A stretch of 64,000 bases of DNA, from contig JAUVWI010000008.1 of NCBI GenBank assembly GCA_030604195.1, positions 1-64,000 on the forward strand. Direction: 5' to 3'. The stretch is from Spirochaetales bacterium (GTDB taxonomy: Bacteria > Spirochaetota > Spirochaetia > SZUA-6 > DRHE01). Position numbers and translations under genes: made by a program. Every line of letters begins with the position of its first letter. The first letter of the stretch is position 1. The notes beneath the pieces were generated by a model that was not told the origin of the DNA, did not search any database, and saw only the letters and a program-made list of their open reading frames with translations. Positions 24,250-32,860 of the stretch are shown here, one piece after another.

Positions 24250-24858
24250 TTGATCAGTTTTCTTCTTAAGGGAGGAGTAGTGCTTCTACCCATTCTAATC
24301 CTCTCAATAGCGGCTTTAGCTATAATAATTGAGCGCTCAATAAAATATACAACCATGCGGGAAAATGCTCCGGATCTGGGGCGTCACATTATTGCTCATC
24401 TTAAAGAAAGGGAAATAGACGAAGTGGAGCAGGAGCTGGAAGCAAGGTACTCGCCCGAGGCATTGGTGCTGTATGCCGGTTTTAAGGTTAGAAATGGTAC
24501 CCTTGAGAATATTGACCGGCAAATGGAATCACAGGCCTTGAGATGTACCGCTGAGCTGGAGAAAAATATTCCTCACCTTTCAAGTATTGCCAACCTGGCA
24601 ACACTTCTGGGGCTCTTGGGAACTGTCACCGGAATGATCATCTCTTTTATGAATATGCAGACTTCCGGTATTTCCGATCCTGCAGTTTTGGCCGGGGGTA
24701 TTTCACAGGCTTTAATTACAACTGCTGCCGGACTGAGTGTTGCTATTCCCAGTTTGCTTTTTTATAATCTCTTCAATCAAGCTGTTAACCGCGCAATCTC
24801 CCGTATGGAAATCGCCGCTGCCGAACTTACTTCTTTTTTTTCAGGTGAAAAGCATTAA
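24250..24858 (+). CDS. exbB: MotA/TolQ/ExbB proton channel family protein
   Basis: ExbB/TolQ proteins form the inner-membrane proton channel that powers TonB or TolA. The 202 residues show three membrane segments (about 6-24, 112-134, 148-172), with the family stretch HLSSIANLATLLGLLGTVTGMIISF and GGISQALITTAAGLSVAIPSLLFYN. Translation starts at TTG with GGAGG five bases upstream. exbD and a tonB-like gene follow, but only after two DUF21/CBS genes, an unusual order. ExbB is more likely than TolQ because the partner has a TonB-type C-terminus; no tolA, tolB or pal is near. Confidence 0.88.
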   Translation: MISFLLKGGVVLLPILILSIAALAIIIERSIKYTTMRENAPDLGRHIIAHLKEREIDEVEQELEARYSPEALVLYAGFKVRNGTLENIDRQMESQALRCTAELEKNIPHLSSIANLATLLGLLGTVTGMIISFMNMQTSGISDPAVLAGGISQALITTAAGLSVAIPSLLFYNLFNQAVNRAISRMEIAAAELTSFFSGEKH

Positions 24859-24861
24859 ACA

Positions 24862-26115
24862 ATGAGTGAGGAGAGTATATTACAAATTATCATTTTAGGC
24901 CTGCTAATGCTCTGCTCTGCCTTTTTTTCAGGTTCTGAAACCGCTTTTTTTTCATTAAGCAGGCTGGAACAGGATTCTCTCAAGAAGCGGTCATCATCTC
25001 TACTGAAAAAAATCCTGCCTCGATTAACCGCCGTTCCTGATGCCCTGCTTATTACTATATTGACCGGTAATATGGTGGTAAATGTTTTCGCTTCGACTAT
25101 GGCAGAGATAATGGGAGACAAAATGCTTGGTCATGGATCAGAGCTTCTTTCAATTATCTCCATGACCCTGATAATTCTGCTTTTTGGCGAGATGACACCA
25201 AAAAATCTGGCTGTACGTCATTCCCTGGCGTTTTCACGCTTTTCCACTCTGCCCCTCTATTGTCTTCATATCTTCTTTGCCCCCGTACGCCGGGTATTTC
25301 ATGGTATCTCCGATTGGATAATCTCACTTTTTCCAGGCGAATATTTACAGAGAAAAGAAAAAAAAGACACTCTGATCCTTTCAGCGGTTCAACAGGGATT
25401 CAGACGCGGTATTTTAAATTCATCAGAGCTTTCTCTATTTGAATCCTTTTTTAATTTTAAAGAAAAGCTGGCTTCAGATGTAATGCTGCCAAGGACAGCT
25501 TTAAAAGGGGTCAATATCAACTCCACTACCGAAGATTTACTTCAGGGTTTAACCAGGAAACAGGTGCCAATGATCGATTCCTACATAATCAGCTATGAAA
25601 AAGATATGGACCATCTGCAGGGTTATATTGATATGAAAGAGCTTTTGAACTTCAAATACAGCCTGAAAGGACATACAGGGCTGAAAGAGATAGTAAAACC
25701 CCTTTACACTATCCCTGAATCTAAGGATCTTCCTGAATTAATGATGGAAATGAGAAATACTAATGCGGAAATTGCCCAGGTAGTTGATGAGTATGGCGGA
25801 ATTGCTGGAATCATTACTTTTCAGATTATGGTGGAAAGCCTGCTCGGTCATTTCTATCGGGATGAAGAGGAAAGCATAAAACAGATCGGGCCGCTCCACT
25901 ATATTGTTCCGGCGGATATGGAAATTGAAGCGCTGGAGAGGCTGTTTAACATTGAACTGGAGGCAGATGTTCGCACTGTAGCCGGATTAATCTTTCTTGA
26001 GCTTGGTGAAATTCCTGAACAGGGCAAAAGGGTTGAATATAACAAACTGGCTTTTACCATCCACACTATAGCCAGGAATAAAATCCTGCAAGTGGAGGTG
26101 AAGCTTAAAAGCTGA
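24862..26115 (+). CDS. DUF21/CNNM-CBS domain membrane protein (HlyC/CorC family), copy 1
   Basis: This 417-residue protein has the DUF21 (CNNM) transmembrane domain (LCSAFFSGSETAFFSLSRLEQ, then LITILTGNMVVNVFAS and LLFGEMTPKNLAVRHS), a pair of CBS domains (DVMLPRTAL, then VPMIDSYIISYEKDMDHLQGYIDMKELL and AQVVDEYGGIAGIITFQ) and a C-terminal CorC/HlyC domain. Relatives are tied to magnesium or other metal transport and were once called haemolysins. The ATG follows exbB by three bases. Its position between exbB and exbD makes cotranslation with the energising channel likely. The substrate cannot be told from sequence. Confidence 0.88.
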   Translation: MSEESILQIIILGLLMLCSAFFSGSETAFFSLSRLEQDSLKKRSSSLLKKILPRLTAVPDALLITILTGNMVVNVFASTMAEIMGDKMLGHGSELLSIISMTLIILLFGEMTPKNLAVRHSLAFSRFSTLPLYCLHIFFAPVRRVFHGISDWIISLFPGEYLQRKEKKDTLILSAVQQGFRRGILNSSELSLFESFFNFKEKLASDVMLPRTALKGVNINSTTEDLLQGLTRKQVPMIDSYIISYEKDMDHLQGYIDMKELLNFKYSLKGHTGLKEIVKPLYTIPESKDLPELMMEMRNTNAEIAQVVDEYGGIAGIITFQIMVESLLGHFYRDEEESIKQIGPLHYIVPADMEIEALERLFNIELEADVRTVAGLIFLELGEIPEQGKRVEYNKLAFTIHTIARNKILQVEVKLKS

Positions 26116-26117
26116 AA

Positions 26118-27341
26118 ATGATTTTTCCTGAACTTCTTTCCTGTCTATTATTCTCCGCATTCTTTTCCGGCCTGGAAACCGGGCTGTTGTCTGCTGACCA
26201 GCTGGTTATCTATTCGCTGAAAGAACGGGGTGTGCTGGCAGCTAAAGCCGCTGATTTCCTGCTTAAGAAACCGGAAAGATTACTGGGAACAACCCTTATA
26301 GGTACCAACATTGCGGTAGTAACGGCAGCTGTTCTGCTAAGCAGTTTTCTGCGGCAAAGAGGACCCTACTGGGGCGTATGGTCCGGCAGCCTTGTTTTAA
26401 GTCTTATTCTACTCATCTTTTCTGAGATCATACCCAAATCATTCTTCCGGCAGAGATCAGAAACCATTAGCATCAAACTGTCTCCAATTCTGCTTTTTTT
26501 CTACTTTCTATTTCTGCCTCTCACTTTTTTGCTTAATCGAATCGTAAATCTACTGCTCTTTATTATGGGACGGAATAAATTACATTCCAAACTGCCACAG
26601 TCAAGAGAGGATTTACGGTTATTGGTGCGCTTAAGCAGCCGTGAAGCCGGGTTAGATCCTTCCGATTACAACCTGTTTATCAATATCTTTAATTTTCGCA
26701 ATACCATGGCCAGAGAGGCCGCTATACCGCTGCATGAATACCCGGTTTGCCGAATTGACTGCAAGCCGGCTGAATTGGCTGAGATCTCGCTTCGCACCGG
26801 TTATCGCTTTATTCCCGTTTATCAGGAGCGTACGGATAACCTGATGGGATATGTGGATACCGAAGAAATGCTTTATCAAAATACTCATTCAATCAGAGAC
26901 ATCATGAAAAAGGCTAAGTTCTATCCTGATACCAAAAAACTTCCTGATCTTCTGCTTGAGATGAATCGAAAAAAAATAAAGGTTGTATTTCTCTCAGATG
27001 AATATGGAGCTGTTTCCGGATTAATTACTCCCAAACAGATTGCCTCTGAGATTGTGGGCTTTATCCCGGGCAAGGAAATTGTTAAGAAGGAAATAATTCA
27101 TAAACTATCCCCCGGTCATTTTCATGTTTCCGGCACAACCGACCTGGAGGATCTTCATAAGGAAACCGGAATACCCTTTATCAGGGGGAACTACGATACA
27201 ATCGGCGGTTTTATTTGTGAAAGAATGGGAGAAATACCAAAAATTGGTGCTACCTTTGAAGAGGGCGGAGTTTTATACAGAGTGATCGATCGGGACGCGC
27301 GTCGTATTAAGAAACTGGAGATAATCAGGAAAAAGCGATGA
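26118..27341 (+). CDS. DUF21/CNNM-CBS domain membrane protein (HlyC/CorC family), copy 2
   Basis: A 407-residue paralogue of the preceding protein, with the same order: DUF21 membrane domain (LLFSAFFSGLETGLLSADQLVIYSL, LIGTNIAVVTAAVLLS, LIFSEIIPKSFFRQRS), CBS pair (VCRIDCKPAELAEISLRTG, VVFLSDEYGAVSGLITPKQ) and the CorC/HlyC domain ending in RIKKLEIIRKKR. The first CBS repeat looks less conserved than in copy 1. The two copies probably work as a heteromer or with different ligands. Its stop overlaps the exbD ATG (ATGA), so both copies sit between two halves of the ExbBD complex. Confidence 0.87.
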   Translation: MIFPELLSCLLFSAFFSGLETGLLSADQLVIYSLKERGVLAAKAADFLLKKPERLLGTTLIGTNIAVVTAAVLLSSFLRQRGPYWGVWSGSLVLSLILLIFSEIIPKSFFRQRSETISIKLSPILLFFYFLFLPLTFLLNRIVNLLLFIMGRNKLHSKLPQSREDLRLLVRLSSREAGLDPSDYNLFINIFNFRNTMAREAAIPLHEYPVCRIDCKPAELAEISLRTGYRFIPVYQERTDNLMGYVDTEEMLYQNTHSIRDIMKKAKFYPDTKKLPDLLLEMNRKKIKVVFLSDEYGAVSGLITPKQIASEIVGFIPGKEIVKKEIIHKLSPGHFHVSGTTDLEDLHKETGIPFIRGNYDTIGGFICERMGEIPKIGATFEEGGVLYRVIDRDARRIKKLEIIRKKR

Positions 27342-27748
27342 AGCTGATTAGAAAAGAAAAGAGCCGGGACGGATTACTTATTACCCCGCTTATTGATATA
27401 ATTTTCCTGGTGGTAATTTTTTTCATGATCAATGCCTCACTCTCACTGAATCCGGCTATCGAAATAGATCTGCCGCCGGCTTATACTTCACAGGCGGTTC
27501 TGGAAGAAGAGATTATAGTAACCGTGGATAAAGGCGGAACAATCTTTTTAGGCAAAAATGAAGTAACAATAGAGCGTTTTCCTGCAGAGCTAAAAAAGGA
27601 AATGGCTAAACTGCAGCGAAAACGGATATTCCTGCAGGCTGATGAAGCTCTTCCTTACCGGAACCTGGTAGAAATTATGGATATAGCACGCCTGACCGGA
27701 GTGGAGAGCATAGGCCTGGTTACTTCACTGAAGGGGCTGCCCAGATGA
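27338..27748 (+). CDS. exbD: ExbD/TolR family energiser protein
   Basis: The 136-residue protein has the ExbD pattern: a short cytoplasmic start, LLITPLIDIIFLVVIFFMINASL with the conserved membrane aspartate that carries protons, and a periplasmic domain ending with the family-type segment LVEIMDIARLTGVESIGLVT. It overlaps the preceding DUF21/CBS gene by four bases and the tonB-like gene follows with a four-base overlap, so stoichiometric coupling is likely. With ExbB (24250) it would use the proton gradient to drive TonB-dependent outer-membrane uptake. Confidence 0.93.
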   Translation: MKLIRKEKSRDGLLITPLIDIIFLVVIFFMINASLSLNPAIEIDLPPAYTSQAVLEEEIIVTVDKGGTIFLGKNEVTIERFPAELKKEMAKLQRKRIFLQADEALPYRNLVEIMDIARLTGVESIGLVTSLKGLPR

Positions 27749-28437
27749 TAAGCAGGAGTTTTTCTTACCTGGGACTATCCGTAGCGGTTCATGGATTGCT
27801 GCTGCTTTTTATTTCCCGCTGGGAACTGCCCTTTGCCCAACCCTTTTCCCGCCGCCGGGTAATACTTAATTTCGTTTCACCATTGGAGCTGCCAGAGGCG
27901 GTAAGCAGGGAGAAGAGCAGGGAAAGCCGGGATTTTCCTGTGGATACCGCCAGGCTGCCCCCGCCGCAGCAAGCGGCTGAAAGCGCTCTTCTGCCGGTGC
28001 TGCCGGCAAAAAGGGCTGACCTGAAGCAGACTGAGAATAGAGCAGTTCAAAAGAGAACCGCAGAAATCCCTCAACCCGATTTCCTGGACATACTCAATCA
28101 GGTCACCAGCAGTCAGGAAAGAGCAGTAGCAAGTCCGGGTGCAATTGTTTCACAAAAAGAGATCGACTGGTCAACAGGACAGAGGCAACTCCTGAAAAGA
28201 AGCCTGCCTTCTTTTCCCAATCGTCTTATCCTGGCGGGATTGGAAGTCGATGTAGAGGCTCTTATTACTGTCAGCCCCGCCGGATATGTTACCGGAGTGG
28301 AAATTACCCGCAGTTCAGGATATACCCTTGTTGATAATGCAGTAACCACTGCTTTAAGGGATTATCTGTTTGAAAAATCAGAAGCAAGAGAAAGTGATAC
28401 CGGTTTAATCCGTTTTCACTTTCGCCTGGAGCGATGA
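27745..28437 (+). CDS. tonB: TonB-like energy transducer
   Basis: The 230-residue protein has one N-terminal membrane helix (SYLGLSVAVHGLLLLFIS, with the H that is typical of TonB anchors), a Pro/Glu/Arg-rich middle that would span the periplasm, and a C-terminal TonB domain (about 150-230: LEVDVEALITVSPAGYVTGV, EITRSSGYTLVDNAVTTALRDY). It closes the exbB-exbD set, and tamB follows after one base. The domain would contact TonB boxes of outer-membrane transporters; no such transporter is recognisable in this window, apart from the possible barrel protein at 22669. Confidence 0.85.
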   Translation: MISRSFSYLGLSVAVHGLLLLFISRWELPFAQPFSRRRVILNFVSPLELPEAVSREKSRESRDFPVDTARLPPPQQAAESALLPVLPAKRADLKQTENRAVQKRTAEIPQPDFLDILNQVTSSQERAVASPGAIVSQKEIDWSTGQRQLLKRSLPSFPNRLILAGLEVDVEALITVSPAGYVTGVEITRSSGYTLVDNAVTTALRDYLFEKSEARESDTGLIRFHFRLER

Positions 28438-28438
28438 G

Positions 28439-31400
28439 TTGAGCAATCCCTTCAGCAAATGGACCGTTAAACCAGTTGAGCTGCTCTTTATTTTTATCCT
28501 GATCACCCTGGTTGTGCTCTCTGTTCAACTACTCGACAGTCAGCTTGACCATAAGATGAATTTGCTTAAAGAGGAGGCAATCAATCTTTTAGAAAAAAGG
28601 CTTGGAAGAGAGATTACCTATCAAAGTATTTCACCTTCAATTCTGGGCTTTCTGGCTATACGGGAGCTGAATATCTACAGCTCTGCTCCTGAAGGTTCAG
28701 TTCTACTGCGAATAAACCGGTTGAAGATCAAATATAATATTTTTAAATTAATTTTTAAAAGGGATATTGCCGGCTCTCTGTCAGAAATAAATATTTCCAA
28801 CTCAAATTTTGATTTTGATGCTCAAAGGGACCGGGAGTTATTAGAGCTCATGCGGGATTTGACAACTGGTCAGAAAGAGGAGGGGCAGACAATTGCCCTT
28901 AAACTAAGCGGTAGAAGCATTAATGTCAGATTTCGCTCAGGGATTCGTGAATTTAGATTATCAAAGCTCTTCTTTACCCTGACAGCGCAAAAAGATTACC
29001 TGAAGCTCACTTTCCGCTGTTTTGCAGAAGTGAATACCAGCTCAGATGTAAACAGTGGCTTGCAAATTACTTCACGGGTAAAGCTGAATGGAAAATTAGA
29101 TCCTGCTCTGTCATGGGCGGATATGTCAGTGCGCATCTATTCACTTAACACCCCGGATTTCACACTGGGACGGCAAACCTTTCAGCTCACTTACCAGGAA
29201 AAGATACTGGAAGTCAGGAAAATAGAGGATAGGGCGCCAATTGACCTGTGGTTGATCTTTGATGTTGAGCAACAAGAACTGGTTTTCAAATTTAACAGCG
29301 ATAAATTTACCCCCGCATCAATGCTCCAATTTGCCGGCCGGCTTGACCATTTTAACCGCTTCCTCAACAGCTCATTAACGGCTACCGGTTCAATAGAGTA
29401 TAACCTGGAGAATGGAAAAGTCAGTTATCTTCTCGATCTGCAGATGTATTTGCAGGAAGGAATTTTACCCGGCGAGATTTTGGGTGAAATCAATATAGTA
29501 ACTCATCTGAATGGAAATGAGCGGATTATCTATCTAAAACCCCTGCTGCTGCACTCAAGGCTTGGTTCCATGGAGTTTTTCGGCAATATACTGCTGCAAA
29601 ATATGTATCCGGCAGGACTCCTGCATCTGATAAATGTTCGCACCCTTTCAGGAGAAAGCCTGAATGCCGCGCTCCAGCTGGTAAGAGAAAGCCGGAGTCT
29701 TACCATTAACGGTCACAAGTTAACTGTGGGGTCGAATCATTTCAGTGAGTTTGAGCTTAAGCTCAAACCCCTTTTGAACAGTATCCTCTTTGACCTGACC
29801 ACCAGCCTGGCAAACAGCATTAAAAAAAATTGGATTAAGAGTCATGGAGAGCTCATAATCAAACCGGAGTTCTCCCTGAAATCGAGTATTTCCATCAAAA
29901 ACATACCAACCTTTACAATATACCAGCTTTTTTTCAAAGATTTTTCAATTCCGCCGCCATTCAAGCGGATAGCATCGGAGTTGAGCCTCACCACCGATCT
30001 GACACTGGCTACTGATTTTAAAGAGGCAATTCTAATTTCCGAAACTTTCCACCTTGAAGATTCTCACAATCAGGATAATTCAATCGACCTGAGCTTTAAA
30101 GCGGATAACCGTGGAATTAATATTCCGGATTTCCGGATTTACTGGAGTGATTATAAGGTGCAGGGAGATTTTCTTTCAGAGAGGGAGCCTTCAGGTATCA
30201 GTACGATAAAGTCAACCTTCCAGGCAGAGGAAATACCATATTCATTCGAAGCTCTCCACATACCGGGGGAACGGCTGGAAATAAAGGGATCATACAATCT
30301 CAAGGCTTTTCTGAACCTGGCTGAAAGTTTTCCTCCCAGCAGCGCTTCAACTCTGCTGAAGGGTCGCAGTTTAGGGATATCCATGGATAGACTGCCCATC
30401 CCGATTAAAAGGCAAAACCAGGTAATGTATTGCAATCTTGATCTTCACGGGGTAATGACCACCCTTGGCCGGGTATATTTGGAACCATCAACCCTTGAGC
30501 TCTTTGATTTGCCCCTTGGTGAGTCCAGAGAGAATAAATTGAAAATCGCTTTTTCTCTCCAGGGAGACAGTCTGGAACTGGAGCAGATAGTCTATGATGA
30601 CGCTATCTCTATGCTGCAGGGAAGGGGAAACTGTAAAATTATTTCAGCCGCTGATATTTCCGGAATTATCCGGCTGCAGGGGCCAAACGGTGCTGAGAAT
30701 TATACATTGGCAATAGGCCTTAACCAGGGAGTACTGAACAGCGCCCTTACCTTTAATCAGGCGCCCCTGCATAGATTCGGTCATTTTATTATCAGCGGTG
30801 AACTAACGGGGGATATTCTTTTTACCGGCACTCTCCGCTACCCGGAAGCGGCAGGTAAGCTAAACTTGAGCGAAGCCAGGCTTAATACCGACCCGATAAG
30901 TTTTGATATGGATTTTAAATACACACCGGCATCATTCAGCCTGCAATCCTTTAATTTTGCCTACCTGAACCATCGTTTTCTCGATGGGAGCGGGGTTTTT
31001 AATTTAATAGATGGTACTTTCAATTACGGCTCCAGCTACCGGGCGGTACAGTTTAAGAAGAGGGTGGATCTGGATATTGATTTCAAGGGAAAAGCAGAGA
31101 CCCCGGCAAAACAATTTGACCTTGCCTCTCTATTCGAAAGAAATTTTTCCAGCCGTCTCACATTGACCAATATTGTAGTGGAAAAAGAGCCTTATGAGGA
31201 CTGGATCCTGGATTTTACCACCAAAGACAGAAAGCTCTATATTGACGGCGGGCCCGAAGACGCTATACATGCTCTGGTAAGTAAGGATGGTTCTTTTGAG
31301 ATTAAACTGCTGGAGCCTCTGCCAATTCAGGGTATAGCTGAGGGTATTATCTCAGAGCGGGATATAGAAGCCCTCTTTACAGTTTCACATTTGGATATGG

Positions 31401-32803
31401 ATGTTATTAATCTTCTCACCGGCAATGAGATCATAAAATTTACCGCCGGTTCAGCCAAAGGGCGTTTGCGCATTACCGGCCCATTTAATGATCCAGATTA
31501 CCTGGGGCAGTTGAGTGCAAGTGATACAGTTATATATTTTGCCCTTTCTCCCAGTGTTACAGATAAGACTAACGGCTTGCTGGTCTTCCGCGGCAAGAGT
31601 TTTACTTTAGAGCCGGTCAGTACGAAAGCAGGGGGAGCGCTTGTCTCGGCAGAAGGAATTTTCTATATTGATCACTGGCTTCCCAATGCCTTTGAGCTTT
31701 CTTTCGATGTCAGCGGCCGCGCATTTGATGATCAGCGCCTTAAAACACCTCCGGGGCTATGGATCAAATATCGTTTCGGACCTGTTCTCACCGACGGCTT
31801 TGCCAGAGGCAGGCTTGATCTCCATGTTTCCCCCCAGATGGTTCGCCTGGAGGGTGATATACTCATAGACAGCTGCCGGGTTGCAGTTGATCAGAGCCGT
31901 ACCGAAGAGGCGGTTGAGATTCCAATTTCAGTAGATCTCAACCTTAAGACAGGCAAGAGGGTGGAGTTTTTTTGGCCCTCCATTAATTTTCCCGTAATCC
32001 GCACCTACGCCAAACAGGGTTACATAATGACGGTGTCTACTGATCGGGAGAGAAATGATTTCAGCCTGGCCGGAAAAATTGACATTCGAGGCGGAGAAAT
32101 ATTCTATTTCGACCGCAGCTTTTATTTAAAGGAGGGTAATATTACCTTTGTCGAAAGTTATGAAGAATTTGATCCGCGGATCAAGGCTTTAGCTGAAATC
32201 AGAGAGCGGGATCAGAATAATGAAGAGATAAAGATCTATCTGCAGGCGGATAATCGGCTAAGCCAATTCTCGCCCCGTTTTTTCTCTGAGCCATCCCGCC
32301 CGGATACCGAAATATTAAGCCTTATCGGCGGCTCAATAGCAAGCCGTTTTCAGGAAAGTGGTTTCGGTGTTTCCGCAGTTTACCTGACAAGTGATGTAGT
32401 AAGCCAGTTTGGAATTCTGCGTCCATTTGAGCGGGCAGTAAGGGATGTATTAAAACTTGATCTATTTACTATTCGTACACAACTTGTACAAAATGTATTA
32501 ATAGATAAAATACTTAGTGAAAAAACAATCGGCAATATGGTCAACCCACTTGACAATACCACCCTCTCTCTTGGAAAGTATCTTGGTACGGACCTCTTCC
32601 TGGAGATGGTGGTTAGATTTCAGGCGGCCGATGTGACCGAAAGCGGATTATATGAGGAGAGTGGAGTGCAGACTGAAGGAGAGATAAACTTTGAATGGTC
32701 AACGCCTTTTTTTCTTCTGGAGTGGTCCTTCGCTCCCAAACATCCGGAAGACCTTTTTCTCACTGATAATTCCCTGGGATTGCGGTGGTCATATTCCTAT
32801 TAA
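28439..32803 (+). CDS. tamB: TamB/AsmA-like translocation and assembly protein (DUF490)
   Basis: At 1454 residues this is the largest gene here. One N-terminal membrane anchor (LLFIFILITLVVLSVQLL) is followed by a very long repetitive beta-rich part, as in AsmA-like bridge proteins that carry lipid or help barrel assembly across the periplasm. The C-terminal ~300 residues form the DUF490 domain (FSLAGKIDIRGGEIFYFDRSF, LSLIGGSIASRF, TTLSLGKYLGTDLFLEMVVRF). Translation starts at TTG with GGAG upstream, one base after the tonB-like gene. bamA follows, the usual pairing in bacteria without a separate tamA. Confidence 0.9.
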   Translation: MSNPFSKWTVKPVELLFIFILITLVVLSVQLLDSQLDHKMNLLKEEAINLLEKRLGREITYQSISPSILGFLAIRELNIYSSAPEGSVLLRINRLKIKYNIFKLIFKRDIAGSLSEINISNSNFDFDAQRDRELLELMRDLTTGQKEEGQTIALKLSGRSINVRFRSGIREFRLSKLFFTLTAQKDYLKLTFRCFAEVNTSSDVNSGLQITSRVKLNGKLDPALSWADMSVRIYSLNTPDFTLGRQTFQLTYQEKILEVRKIEDRAPIDLWLIFDVEQQELVFKFNSDKFTPASMLQFAGRLDHFNRFLNSSLTATGSIEYNLENGKVSYLLDLQMYLQEGILPGEILGEINIVTHLNGNERIIYLKPLLLHSRLGSMEFFGNILLQNMYPAGLLHLINVRTLSGESLNAALQLVRESRSLTINGHKLTVGSNHFSEFELKLKPLLNSILFDLTTSLANSIKKNWIKSHGELIIKPEFSLKSSISIKNIPTFTIYQLFFKDFSIPPPFKRIASELSLTTDLTLATDFKEAILISETFHLEDSHNQDNSIDLSFKADNRGINIPDFRIYWSDYKVQGDFLSEREPSGISTIKSTFQAEEIPYSFEALHIPGERLEIKGSYNLKAFLNLAESFPPSSASTLLKGRSLGISMDRLPIPIKRQNQVMYCNLDLHGVMTTLGRVYLEPSTLELFDLPLGESRENKLKIAFSLQGDSLELEQIVYDDAISMLQGRGNCKIISAADISGIIRLQGPNGAENYTLAIGLNQGVLNSALTFNQAPLHRFGHFIISGELTGDILFTGTLRYPEAAGKLNLSEARLNTDPISFDMDFKYTPASFSLQSFNFAYLNHRFLDGSGVFNLIDGTFNYGSSYRAVQFKKRVDLDIDFKGKAETPAKQFDLASLFERNFSSRLTLTNIVVEKEPYEDWILDFTTKDRKLYIDGGPEDAIHALVSKDGSFEIKLLEPLPIQGIAEGIISERDIEALFTVSHLDMDVINLLTGNEIIKFTAGSAKGRLRITGPFNDPDYLGQLSASDTVIYFALSPSVTDKTNGLLVFRGKSFTLEPVSTKAGGALVSAEGIFYIDHWLPNAFELSFDVSGRAFDDQRLKTPPGLWIKYRFGPVLTDGFARGRLDLHVSPQMVRLEGDILIDSCRVAVDQSRTEEAVEIPISVDLNLKTGKRVEFFWPSINFPVIRTYAKQGYIMTVSTDRERNDFSLAGKIDIRGGEIFYFDRSFYLKEGNITFVESYEEFDPRIKALAEIRERDQNNEEIKIYLQADNRLSQFSPRFFSEPSRPDTEILSLIGGSIASRFQESGFGVSAVYLTSDVVSQFGILRPFERAVRDVLKLDLFTIRTQLVQNVLIDKILSEKTIGNMVNPLDNTTLSLGKYLGTDLFLEMVVRFQAADVTESGLYEESGVQTEGEINFEWSTPFFLLEWSFAPKHPEDLFLTDNSLGLRWSYSY

Positions 32804-32860
32804 AAGGAAACCGGAGAATATAGAACAACACAAATAGCTGAATTTGATTAAGGAGACCTT

